From UBA2336 sp964404445 (GTDB taxonomy: Bacteria > Bacteroidota > Bacteroidia > Cytophagales > Cyclobacteriaceae), in contig CAYOJW010000002.1 of the NCBI GenBank assembly GCA_964404445.1, forward strand, positions 372,001-436,000: a DNA stretch of 64,000 bases. The letters are read 5' to 3'. Positions 52,542-62,625 of the stretch are shown in pieces (the first letter of the stretch is position 1; each line of letters starts with the position of its first letter). A program made the translations under genes and the position numbers. The notes below the pieces were generated by a model. The model was not told the origin of the DNA. It ran no database searches and saw only the letters and a list, made by a program, of their open reading frames with translations.

Positions 52542-53081
52542 TCAACCATTTAAACGCCCACTCCAGATCTCGCGGGTAATCGTATAAACAAAATTCAGTT
52601 TAGAGGCTTCGCCAAAATACGCTACCGTTTGCTCACCGGTTTTCATAGCACCTAATCTGCCAATGGCTATTTGTGAACGAACGTTTTCTGCCCCGATGTG
52701 AAACCGCACACAATCCACAAATTGAAAAATGTAATCAAGCATCATGGCTTTTACCGTCAGGTTAATGCCCTTGCCCCAATATGCTGTTGCATAAAAAGTA
52801 TAGCCGATCAAAATGCTATTCTCTTCTTCATTGTAATCATAAAACCGTGTGCTGCCGATAATCTTGCCCGTGGCCTTATCCACAATTTTGAACGCGCCTT
52901 TACTTTGCATAGCCCCTTCAAAAAAAGTACGGAACACCGCTTTCTGCCAGCGGTCTTTGTTGGGGTGTTGCTCCCAGATTTTCGGGTCGGCCGCTACGGC
53001 ATACAGCGCATCGAAGTCTGTTTCCTGTAACGGGTACAGGGTAAGGGTATCGTTTTGAAGGATCGGCTGGATATTTATCAT
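52542..53081 (-). CDS. GNAT-family N-acetyltransferase (RimJ/RimL-like)
   Basis: The 179-residue protein follows the RimL type: LTLYPLQETDFDALYAVAADPKIWEQHP, then a GSTRFYDYNEEENSILIGYTFYATAYWGKGINLTVKAMMLDYIF core, where YWGKGINLTVKAMML is the acetyl-CoA loop, and VRFHIGAENVRSQIAIGRLGA, with the RN.RS...I..LG motif. It acetylates an amino group of a protein or small molecule, unidentified. ATG 53081. Confidence 0.9.
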   Translation of the reverse strand: MINIQPILQNDTLTLYPLQETDFDALYAVAADPKIWEQHPNKDRWQKAVFRTFFEGAMQSKGAFKIVDKATGKIIGSTRFYDYNEEENSILIGYTFYATAYWGKGINLTVKAMMLDYIFQFVDCVRFHIGAENVRSQIAIGRLGAMKTGEQTVAYFGEASKLNFVYTITREIWSGRLNG

Positions 53082-53272
53082 CGGTCTAAACTACACACGT
53101 ATAAGCTGCAAAAATATAGGAATACGCGAAACGCTGGCCATATTTCCGGCTAACCGGCAGCGGTATTCCGGTATTTTCGCGGGCGTTTGTATGGTTATCG
53201 TGTAACCTCATCCCTAAAAAACCGTAGGGCTAATACATGTGTCCTTGATCAAAAAAGATAAAATATAAACAC

Positions 53273-54172
53273 ATGAAATCCGTTACCGTTTTTTTGCAGG
53301 AATCTTTTCCTTTCTTCCTCGACAGCGACCGGAAAAATGTGCAGTTGGCGTTTTTTCAGTGTTTGTTCATACTCGGGTTTATGTCGCTGTTTTTTCCGCA
53401 ACCGGGTCACAATTTTGTTATCATACTCATTATTGTAAGCGTTGTGTTCACCGTGATGTGCCTCAGCATTGTTGGCCTGCCTAAACTTTTTCCCAACTGG
53501 TTTATCTCCGAAAACTGGACTATCGGCAAACATATTTTTTTCAGTTTCGTGCTGTGCATCATCATTAGTTTGATAACGCCATTGCTCATTCATAACCTGA
53601 ACGGCTTTATGAGTGATTACGACCTCTGGTGGACGATGTGCGCTTTTTCAATCGGCACACTCATTTACGGAGGGATGTCCATTTTATTAGTCACGATTAT
53701 CCTGCGCAACATCATGCTGAAAAACAGTTTGAACAATGCCGTGCAGGCCAATGCCGAACTGGCGAAGATCAGCACGTTAAAACATTTACATCCGCCTGCC
53801 GAAAACCATCACTTGGTAACGCTATACTCCGACACCAGCGAAACCATTACCCTGCCGTTAACCGATTTGGTCTATATCGAATCAAGCCACAACTACTCTA
53901 CCGTGTTTTGGAAAACCGACACCGGATTAGCGAAAAAAATACTACGCATTTACCTGAAAAATCTTGAGGCGCAGTTGAACAACGCGTTCATCATCCGCTG
54001 TCACCGGTCGTACATTGTAAACATCAACGCCATTACCCACGTTACCGGCAACACGAACGGGTACAAGCTGAGCTTAGCCGATACCGATTTTACCATTCCG
54101 GTGTCGCGCTCCAAGGGCACCGAGGTGATCGAGAAGATCAGCCAGATCCGTAACCTGGCCGAACTTGCTTAG
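53273..54172 (+). CDS. Membrane-anchored LytTR-family DNA-binding regulator
   Basis: The 299-residue protein has four N-terminal membrane helices (about 22-42, 46-68, 86-108 and 122-148) and a C-terminal LytTR DNA-binding domain (about 190-290: TLPLTDLVYIESSHNYSTVFWKTD, IIRCHRSYIVNINAITHVTGNTNGYKLSL, IPVSRSKG). No receiver domain and no kinase are visible, so it is a one-component, membrane-linked transcription factor that may sense envelope or redox state directly. The gene is followed by a repeat-rich gap, then a TonB-dependent receptor. Confidence 0.9.
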   Translation: MKSVTVFLQESFPFFLDSDRKNVQLAFFQCLFILGFMSLFFPQPGHNFVIILIIVSVVFTVMCLSIVGLPKLFPNWFISENWTIGKHIFFSFVLCIIISLITPLLIHNLNGFMSDYDLWWTMCAFSIGTLIYGGMSILLVTIILRNIMLKNSLNNAVQANAELAKISTLKHLHPPAENHHLVTLYSDTSETITLPLTDLVYIESSHNYSTVFWKTDTGLAKKILRIYLKNLEAQLNNAFIIRCHRSYIVNINAITHVTGNTNGYKLSLADTDFTIPVSRSKGTEVIEKISQIRNLAELA

Positions 54173-54268
54173 GGAGGCATAAAAAAATTTCTTATTAAGT
54201 CATCCGAAACGGTTAGTAATTCGGCATAATGGCTCCATCTCAATCAATACGCGGCAACAAATACTCAC

Positions 54269-54403
54269 CATTGGGCATTGATTTGTTGGACTCCTCTGGA
54301 GTCCTGAGGTTTGTAGCATAATTTTTAAGCTACAAACCTGCGACCCCTTCCGGGGTCGCACTATTCAATCTAATCAAACAGGTGTTTTTCGTTGTGCCCA
54401 ATG
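54269..54403. repeat. 135-bp element with three tandem hairpins
   Basis: Three perfect stems follow one another: GGACTCC/GGAGTCC (54288-54304), AGGTTTGTAGC/GCTACAAACCT (54307-54339) and GCGACCCC/GGGGTCGC (54340-54359). Outer arms CATTGGGCA (54269-54277) and TGCCCAATG (54395-54403) enclose them. No reading frame. It occupies the centre of the 394-nt gap before the TonB receptor; the rest of the gap shows no recognisable signal. Confidence 0.8.
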
Positions 54404-54566
54404 TTTTATATGATAGTCAATCGCATCGTCATTCATCCCAAAAGAGCTTTATTGGCCTGTTTTGGTAGCCATTCAGAACATTGCATGGTTAAACTTCCCA
54501 TTTACGCCAGCGGTAACATCTTTTAAAAAAAGATACCGTTGAGGGAGGAAGTTTAAAACCACATTC

Positions 54567-56978
54567 ATGTTTACATTACCATTACCTCAAGTTAAAGTAT
54601 GTTTTATTGCCGTGCTGTTGCTGGCGTTCGCGTATTGTCAGGCCGCAGCACAAACACCGTCACAAACCATTCGTGGCATTGTAACCGACAACATCAGCCA
54701 AACGAGCCTTATCGGGGTATCTATCCGGGTCGAAAACAATCCGGCATTGGGTACGGTTACCGATGAGTTGGGGAACTACCGCCTCAGTAACGTACCATTA
54801 GGCCGACAGACATTAATCATATCCTACATCGGGTACGAAACCCAGGTTATCCCCAATGTAATGGTAACTGCCGGTAAAGAAGTGATCTTAAACATTACGT
54901 TACAGGAAAGTATAAGCCAGTTGGATGAGATCACCGTAACAGCCGATACAGACGAAGACAAAACCACTACCCGCAACGATCTGGCAATGGTGAGTTCGCG
55001 TTCGTTTAATGTTGATGATACCAAGCGTTATGCCGGATCGATTGGCGACCCTGCGCGTATGGCAGCAAACTTTGCCGGAGTAGTTGGCGGCAACGATGCC
55101 CGCAACGATATTGTGGTGCGCGGCAACTCACCGTTGGGTATGTTGTGGCAGGTAGAAGGCTTGAACATGCCCAATCCCAACCACTTCGGTTCGCTGATGA
55201 GCACGGGCGGCCCTATCAGCATGATCAACAACAACAATCTCGATAAGTCTGATTTTATCACCAGCGCTTTTCCGGCACAATACGGTAATGCAACAGCGGG
55301 TGTGTTTGATATTAATATGCGCAAAGGCAATAACGAAAAAACCGAATTCATGGGGCAAATCGGTTTCAATGGTTTTGAAATAGGTGCCGAAGGCCCTTTC
55401 TCTAAAAAAACAAAAGCTTCGTACATGGTTAACTACCGGTATTCTACTATGGGTATTTTTAATTTGCTGGGCATTAATTTTGGAACCGGCAGCAGCGTGC
55501 CGCTGTACCAGGATTTGAACTTCAAGTTTAGCTTCCCGACAAAAAATAACGGATCGTTTTCTGTTTTTGGATTGGGAGGCGCCAGCAAGATTGATTTAAT
55601 AGGCAGCGAAGCCGACCTGGATGACGACCACAATTTATACGGCAACGAAAACGCTGATACATATCCGCGTTACTTCAGCGGTATTACCGGTATTGCCTAC
55701 GAGCAACCGCTTACAAGCAAAACATTTATAAAGATCGTGGCCGGTATCAGTCGTGGGAAAGAATCTTTCACCAGCGACTCGGTAGCACGCAATGAACAAC
55801 ACGAAGTTACCGGCAAGTACCGTTGGCGCGAGGCCGATTTCCGCGTAACAAAATATTCGGCAGCCATGCTCACCCGCACCAAGTTTAGCAGTAAGAGCAG
55901 TCTTACTTCGGGCGTGAACATCGATATGAGCGACTTCACATTATACCAGCACGACATCGCGCCTAACGTTGGCCGCGATACAGTTCGCCTGAATGTTAAC
56001 GATCAAACCGCGTTATACCGGTTCCATTCAACCTGGAAACAACGTTTCAGTCCTAATTGGCTGTTTCAGCTTGGGGCACACGCACAATACTATAACCTGA
56101 ACAAGCAATGGGCGGCAGAGCCACGCACAAGCCTGCAATACATTGCCAACGGTGGCCGGCATAGTTTCAGCTTAGGCTACGGACTGCATAATCAAATCCA
56201 GCACATCACTACATCGTTTATGCAAACCCACGTGAACAACGAAACATATCTTACCAACAAAGATTTGAAGTTCAGCACAAGTCACCACACCGTGTTCACT
56301 TATGATTGGAACATCGCTGAAAACCTGCGCTTAAAAGCCGAAACCTATTACCAGGCGCTCAGCAATATACCGGTCGAACAACATCCTTCATCTTATTCGG
56401 TCGTAAACATGGGTGCAGGGTATGCCCCCGGCACACAAGACAGTTTAGTGAACAAAGGTACCGGGCGCAATTACGGAGTTGAATTAACGCTTGAGCGATT
56501 TTTTAACCAGGGATATTATTTTTTGGTTACCGGATCGTTGTTTAACTCGAAATACACCGGCAGCGATGGCATTGAACGCAACACCGGCTATAACACAAAT
56601 TATGTACTGAACGTGTTAGGCGGTAAAGAGTGGAAGCTCAAAACGGGCGACTTCTTATCGGTTAACCTCAAGTTTACAACGATTGGCGGCCCGTACCTGA
56701 CTCCGTTAGATTTTGAACAATCACAAGCGGTGGGCTATGCTGTGTACCGCGAACACGAAGCCTTTAGCGAACGCCAGCGCGCTTACCTGCGTGCCGACTT
56801 GCGCGTGTCGTTCCGTAAAGAATACAAACGCAGCACATTAGAAGCCTCGCTCGATTTTCAAAACCTGACCAACCAAAAGAATATTTTTTCAGAAAGTTAT
56901 AATCCACGAACCAACTCCGTTGTTACGGTATATCAGCAACCGTTCTTTCCGGTTCCGTATGTGCGGTTTACTTTCTAA
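54567..56978 (+). CDS. TonB-dependent receptor with carboxypeptidase-like N-terminal domain
   Basis: The 803-residue outer-membrane protein has a signal peptide (to about residue 29), a CarboxypepD_reg-like domain (about 34-115: IRGIVTDNISQTSLIGVSIRVENN, GTVTDELGNYRLSNVPLGRQTLIISYIGYET), a plug (about 125-240: ARMAANFAGVVGGNDARNDIVVRGNSPLGMLWQVEGLNMPNPNHF) and a 22-strand-type barrel ending in YVRFTF. It imports a ligand too large for porins using TonB energy. No SusD partner follows, so it is not a SusCD pair; the ligand is unknown. Confidence 0.93.
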   Translation: MFTLPLPQVKVCFIAVLLLAFAYCQAAAQTPSQTIRGIVTDNISQTSLIGVSIRVENNPALGTVTDELGNYRLSNVPLGRQTLIISYIGYETQVIPNVMVTAGKEVILNITLQESISQLDEITVTADTDEDKTTTRNDLAMVSSRSFNVDDTKRYAGSIGDPARMAANFAGVVGGNDARNDIVVRGNSPLGMLWQVEGLNMPNPNHFGSLMSTGGPISMINNNNLDKSDFITSAFPAQYGNATAGVFDINMRKGNNEKTEFMGQIGFNGFEIGAEGPFSKKTKASYMVNYRYSTMGIFNLLGINFGTGSSVPLYQDLNFKFSFPTKNNGSFSVFGLGGASKIDLIGSEADLDDDHNLYGNENADTYPRYFSGITGIAYEQPLTSKTFIKIVAGISRGKESFTSDSVARNEQHEVTGKYRWREADFRVTKYSAAMLTRTKFSSKSSLTSGVNIDMSDFTLYQHDIAPNVGRDTVRLNVNDQTALYRFHSTWKQRFSPNWLFQLGAHAQYYNLNKQWAAEPRTSLQYIANGGRHSFSLGYGLHNQIQHITTSFMQTHVNNETYLTNKDLKFSTSHHTVFTYDWNIAENLRLKAETYYQALSNIPVEQHPSSYSVVNMGAGYAPGTQDSLVNKGTGRNYGVELTLERFFNQGYYFLVTGSLFNSKYTGSDGIERNTGYNTNYVLNVLGGKEWKLKTGDFLSVNLKFTTIGGPYLTPLDFEQSQAVGYAVYREHEAFSERQRAYLRADLRVSFRKEYKRSTLEASLDFQNLTNQKNIFSESYNPRTNSVVTVYQQPFFPVPYVRFTF

Positions 56979-56996
56979 TAAGGTATGATCATTAAG

Positions 56997-57112
56997 AGGC
57001 TGTATTAAATAACCCACGTCACATCGAACGCAGTGAGATGTCCCCAGCTTGATTGCTAATTAACGGGATGTTTCACTGCGTTTGACATGACGTGACACTT
57101 TCGATACAGCCT
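56997..57112. repeat. 116-bp MITE-like inverted repeat
   Basis: Terminal inverted repeats AGGCTGTAT (56997-57005) and ATACAGCCT (57104-57112) flank a longer imperfect arm pair: CACGTCACATCGAACGCAGT at 57015 and its complement at 57073-57094 (19 of 22 pairs). It has no coding sequence and lies just after the TonB receptor gene. Confidence 0.8.
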
Positions 57113-57235
57113 TTTGTTTCTGGCATCGCCAAAAAACCTTGCTTTTTATTACCCGGAACAGCTTCTTTTAAAATTTATTGCGCGGACATCTGTTGGCAAA
57201 GGCTGTTTTGTATATTCGTACAGAATAATGCGCGT

Positions 57236-58132
57236 ATGATTATCACTCACAATATCCGCATCGGTAGTATTTTAAGCGGAGCCTGGAAAGTATCGATTGT
57301 GAACCTCGTAACCTGCGTGGTGGCATGGATCGTTAACGAAACCATTATCAAAAACTATTTTGAGTTTCCGGTTATTGTGCCCACGCTGTTGGGTACGGCA
57401 CTCGCTTTTTTTATTGGGTTTCATAATAACCAGGCATACGACCGCTGGTGGGAAGCCCGCACGATCTGGGGCGCATTGGTAAACGACTCGCGCACGTGGG
57501 CGCGGCAATGCATTCAATACATTCCGTTGCCCGTAACCGATAACCTCGTACGCAGGTTAGTGTTGCGTCATTTAGCATTTGTGAACGCATTGCGTGAGAA
57601 CCTGCGTTTGATTGAGCCTGCGGCCTACCGGCAATACCTGAACGAGCCCGAACAAGAGTATGTCGATCAGTTTTCAAATAAGCATAATGCTATTCTTGAC
57701 TTACAGGCCAGCGAAATCAACCGGCTGCATAAAACGGAACTGATCGATGGGTTTACATTCATGCAACTGAACGAAACCATTAAAGCGCTTTGCGATCACA
57801 TGGGGAAATCGGAACGGATCAGAAACACGGTGTTCCCGACTACGTACAGTTATTATTCAAAAATGTTTATCTGGTTTTTGATTGGCAGCGTTACCATTGT
57901 ACTCAGTAACGCCATCGGGCCTTGGGCGATCATGTTCGGTTTTTTAATCGGATACATATTTTTAACCATTCACCAGATTGGTGACGCCCTGCTCGATCCG
58001 TTTGTGTACATCTCAACAGGCGTACCACTCGATCAGATCACGCGCACCATCGAAATCAACCTGTTAGAAATGCTGCACGAACCGAACATACCCGACCCGG
58101 TTAAATCAGTCAACAACGAATATGTAATGTAA
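57236..58132 (+). CDS. Bestrophin-family (UPF0187) ion channel
   Basis: The 298-residue membrane protein shows the prokaryotic bestrophin pattern: GTALAFFIGFHNNQAYDRWWEARTIWGALVNDSRTWARQ near 57-96, and GFLIGYIFLTIHQIGDALLDPF with the C-terminal helix. The RWWEAR motif identifies the family, which forms pentameric anion or cation channels. ATG 57236 starts MIITHNIRIG, the normal family start; the frame open upstream to 57092 reaches into the repeat and is not coding. Confidence 0.93.
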   Translation: MIITHNIRIGSILSGAWKVSIVNLVTCVVAWIVNETIIKNYFEFPVIVPTLLGTALAFFIGFHNNQAYDRWWEARTIWGALVNDSRTWARQCIQYIPLPVTDNLVRRLVLRHLAFVNALRENLRLIEPAAYRQYLNEPEQEYVDQFSNKHNAILDLQASEINRLHKTELIDGFTFMQLNETIKALCDHMGKSERIRNTVFPTTYSYYSKMFIWFLIGSVTIVLSNAIGPWAIMFGFLIGYIFLTIHQIGDALLDPFVYISTGVPLDQITRTIEINLLEMLHEPNIPDPVKSVNNEYVM

Positions 58133-58141
58133 ATCTATTAA

Positions 58142-58162
58142 GTAAGGTGCCCTACACCTTAC
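58142..58162 (+). terminator. Hairpin after the bestrophin gene
   Basis: An 8-bp stem GTAAGGTG (58142-58149) / CACCTTAC (58155-58162) with a 5-nt loop, 9 nt after the stop codon. It may end the bestrophin transcript. Confidence 0.55.
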
Positions 58163-58196
58163 AATACTAATATAGTATAGACATATTATTTACAAA

Positions 58197-58204
58197 TATA
58201 TTTG
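58197..58204 (+). promoter_or_regulatory. Candidate -7 box (TATATTTG) in a 14-bp palindrome
   Basis: TATATTTG fits TAnnTTTG, 31 nt before the ATG of the next gene. It forms half of the perfect palindrome ACAAATATATTTGT (58192-58205), which could also be a regulator site. Confidence 0.5.
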
Positions 58205-58235
58205 TATGTTGTAGGGTATTACCCACAAAACAATC

Positions 58236-58727
58236 ATGTTGATTATAAAACGATATTCAATTAAAAACGAAAGTGATATTTTCAATCATATTTTATTAGA
58301 TACAGAACCATTTGGATATTTGTCAAGCTTAGACAGATTCTTTAGAGGGGAAATAAGAATTAAGAAAACGTGGATTGGAAAAACTGACCGAAATAGAAAT
58401 ACGTTTAGAATAATGAGAACGAAGGTCGGGTTTTTCAAGACCGGAATCTCAATGACAAAAATCTGCGGACAGCTAACACATGACAAGACAAAAATAGAAA
58501 TCAAGATAAAACCAATAATATTTGTTGTTATCAACTTAATCTGGGTGACAACATTTTTAAGTTTTATTATTGCTCATTTTTTCAATAACTGGATTGGATG
58601 GACAATACTTGCCGGACTAACATTAATTCAATTATTAGTATTCGTTTTAGATTTCAGAGCAACTGACGAAAAGTTTATTAATTATATAGAATCGTTAAGA
58701 GGTAACACTCTACAACAAAGTCCCTAA
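58236..58727 (+). CDS. AT-rich hypothetical membrane protein
   Basis: Not recognised. The 163-residue protein has a soluble N-terminal part (about 1-85, FGYLSSLDRFFRGEIRIKKTWIGK) and two membrane helices (about 91-112 and 116-138). The first part reads like a small beta-rich domain. The gene is AT-rich, has its own promoter box, and ends 10 nt before the DUF4256 gene. Confidence 0.6.
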   Translation: MLIIKRYSIKNESDIFNHILLDTEPFGYLSSLDRFFRGEIRIKKTWIGKTDRNRNTFRIMRTKVGFFKTGISMTKICGQLTHDKTKIEIKIKPIIFVVINLIWVTTFLSFIIAHFFNNWIGWTILAGLTLIQLLVFVLDFRATDEKFINYIESLRGNTLQQSP

Positions 58728-58737
58728 CATCAATATT

Positions 58738-59295
58738 ATGAAAAAGAAACTTACCGCAGAACAGCGCAGCGAAATACTGAATACGTTAAAAACCCGTTTT
58801 GAAAAAAATAAAAACAGGCATAAAGGTATTGACTGGGCTAACATACTCGCCAAATTAGAGAAAGCGTCTGAAAAATTAATATCGCTTTACGAAATGGAAA
58901 GCACCGGGGGCGAGCCGGATGTGGTTGGCTTCGATAAAAAAACAGGCGAATACATTTTCTTTGATTGTTCGGCCGAAACCCCCAAAGGCCGCAGAAGCAT
59001 TTGTTACGATCAGGAGGCGTTAAAATCACGGAAAGAACATAAACCCAAGAACAGCGCCATGCAAATGGCCGAAGACATGGGTATTGATATGCTAACCGAA
59101 GCGCAATACCGCGAGCTGCAAAAGTTGGGAGCGTTCGATGCCAAAACTTCGAGTTGGGTAAAAACCCCGGATGCCATCCGCAAACTCGGGGGAGCCCTGT
59201 TTTGCGATTACCGTTTTGGGCACGTATTTACATATCATAACGGAGCCGAATCGTATTACGGTGTTCGGGGCTTTCGTGGTGCGCTGCGGGTTTAA
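58738..59295 (+). CDS. DUF4256 protein
   Basis: The 185-residue soluble protein has the DUF4256 layout: ILNTLKTRFEKNKNRHKGIDW, MESTGGEPDVVGFDKKTGEYIFFDCSAETPKGRRSICYDQEAL, MGIDMLTEAQYRELQKLG, TSSWVKTPDAIRKLGGALFCDYRFGHVFTYHNGAESYYGVRGFRG. The family is widespread in bacteria and of unknown function; the conserved DCSAETP and GRR segments suggest an enzymatic site, which is my inference only. ATG 58738. Confidence 0.88.
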   Translation: MKKKLTAEQRSEILNTLKTRFEKNKNRHKGIDWANILAKLEKASEKLISLYEMESTGGEPDVVGFDKKTGEYIFFDCSAETPKGRRSICYDQEALKSRKEHKPKNSAMQMAEDMGIDMLTEAQYRELQKLGAFDAKTSSWVKTPDAIRKLGGALFCDYRFGHVFTYHNGAESYYGVRGFRGALRV

Positions 59296-59328
59296 AGAAA
59301 AATACCATCGGGTAGCGACCCTCTTCCC

Positions 59329-59751
59329 TTACCCAAACCGTTTCAAATAATTACCGATCAGCGTAAGCGCAATGGCAATGATTATAATTAAAACGTGAAG
59401 AAAATGTACTGAACCTAACAGGATATGTACCACAATCCAACCCAATAACACAATACCCAAACCGCGAACGGTATAGGCGTGGTACCGGAAATCAAACAAC
59501 AGGCTGATAAAGGCGATTATGCCGCCTAACCCGATCAGCACAAACAACAACACACCCGGAATACGGTACGAGTGAAACGGTGTACCTTCTAAATACGCCA
59601 ACGGCAACCCGATAATATCGGCCGTACCCCAAAACACCATCGGCACACTGCCTGCCAAAGCGGTTAAGCTTACCAAGGCCAGCAAAACCAACCCCACAAA
59701 CTTGAAATACCTGCGTACCTCGGTCGAGTTATAATTGATCTGTTTCATCAT
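59329..59751 (-). CDS. Hypothetical four-helix membrane protein
   Basis: Not recognised. The 140-residue protein has four membrane helices (about 15-37, 58-82, 88-106 and 112-132). Its ATG overlaps the stop of the upstream gene (ATGA at 59748-59751), so the two are translationally coupled. The pair is divergent from the ccoN gene. Confidence 0.65.
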   Translation of the reverse strand: MMKQINYNSTEVRRYFKFVGLVLLALVSLTALAGSVPMVFWGTADIIGLPLAYLEGTPFHSYRIPGVLLFVLIGLGGIIAFISLLFDFRYHAYTVRGLGIVLLGWIVVHILLGSVHFLHVLIIIIAIALTLIGNYLKRFG

Positions 59752-60086
59752 CCGTGCAGGTAATACATTCCCGTGCCAATGAGGGCGGTCAGCAAAATGG
59801 TAATGTTAGCGGCCGTGCCCAAACCGGTATCTTCCCAGTCTTTTACCATCAGGTATTCCGAAATAGCCACGGCAACAATGCACACCAACCACCAGCCGGG
59901 CGTAAAATGGAAAAACAATAAACCCGTAACAACAAACAGGATGGCTGCCGTTAACCACAACAAGCCCTGCATTTTAGTAATGGGATAACGTACCCCCGGC
60001 AACGAGGCCAGCCGGTATGCTTTTATAAACCCAACAATGTGCAATACAGCGTGCACCAAAACCAGCGATAGTAGAAAAACTCTCAT
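59748..60086 (-). CDS. Hypothetical four-helix membrane protein
   Basis: Not recognised. The 112-residue protein has about four short membrane helices, opening with MRVFLLSLVLVHAVLHIVGFIKAYRL, where His14 and His17 lie in a helix, and a later SEYLMVKDWEDTG loop. First gene of the coupled pair with 59329-59751. It starts 200 bp from ccoN on the opposite strand, so both units share the control region with the FNR/CRP-like repeats; a link to respiration is possible but not shown. Confidence 0.65.
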   Translation of the reverse strand: MRVFLLSLVLVHAVLHIVGFIKAYRLASLPGVRYPITKMQGLLWLTAAILFVVTGLLFFHFTPGWWLVCIVAVAISEYLMVKDWEDTGLGTAANITILLTALIGTGMYYLHG

Positions 60087-60137
60087 AACAATGGTGTTTA
60101 ATCAAACGAAAATTACTTTCAATACCCTGCGCAAACC

Positions 60138-60214
60138 CTGATGATCGTCAGTTTATAGTCTGATTTTCAAGCAATTAAATACATAAAATTATCCTGATAA
60201 AAATCAGGATAATT
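60138..60214. promoter_or_regulatory. Two FNR/CRP-like inverted repeats upstream of cbb3 genes
   Basis: Site 1, CTGATGATCGTCAG (60138-60151), and site 2, CTGATAAAAATCAG (60194-60207), both follow TGAT-N4-RTCA, near the FNR consensus TTGAT-N4-ATCAA. Site 2 is the core of a 12-bp perfect inverted repeat AATTATCCTGAT (60187-60198) / ATCAGGATAATT (60203-60214). They lie in the spacer between the divergent membrane genes and ccoN. An oxygen-responsive FNR/CRP regulator is inferred; site 2 might alternatively fold as an mRNA hairpin. Confidence 0.5.
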
Positions 60215-60286
60215 CCTTACGGGTATCATCATCAACACTGGCCTGACCGCCCTACTTTTAGCTTTTAAAAACAACCGTTCCCTGAT

Positions 60287-62407
<2,121 letters not shown>

Positions 62408-62428
62408 AAACTGATAAACGTTACCATT

Positions 62429-62623
62429 ATGTATAAAAACGTTCTTCAAAACATTGATAACATCGCCATCTGGCCGGTGATCTCGTTCGTTATCTTCTTT
62501 GCCTTTTTTGCAGGGCTGTTGCTGTATGTGCTGTTGGTCGATAAAAAATTCATCAACCACATGAAGTCCATGCCTTTAGAGGATAACACCGTTACACAAT
62601 CAAAAAACCTTAGCCGCGAATAA
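62429..62623 (+). CDS. ccoQ: CcoQ-like small membrane subunit
   Basis: The 64-residue protein has one membrane helix (WPVISFVIFFAFFAGLLLYVLLV, about 15-37) and a short charged tail (DKKFINHMKSMPLEDNT). Position between ccoNO and ccoP and topology match CcoQ/FixQ, which stabilises the oxidase. It starts 21 nt after ccoNO. Confidence 0.85.
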   Translation: MYKNVLQNIDNIAIWPVISFVIFFAFFAGLLLYVLLVDKKFINHMKSMPLEDNTVTQSKNLSRE

Positions 62624-62625
62624 CT

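Noticed and set aside
57092..57235. Longer start for the bestrophin gene (48 extra residues)
   Set aside because: The extension overlaps the end of a MITE-like repeat and gives a sequence unlike the family; ATG 57236 gives the usual start.
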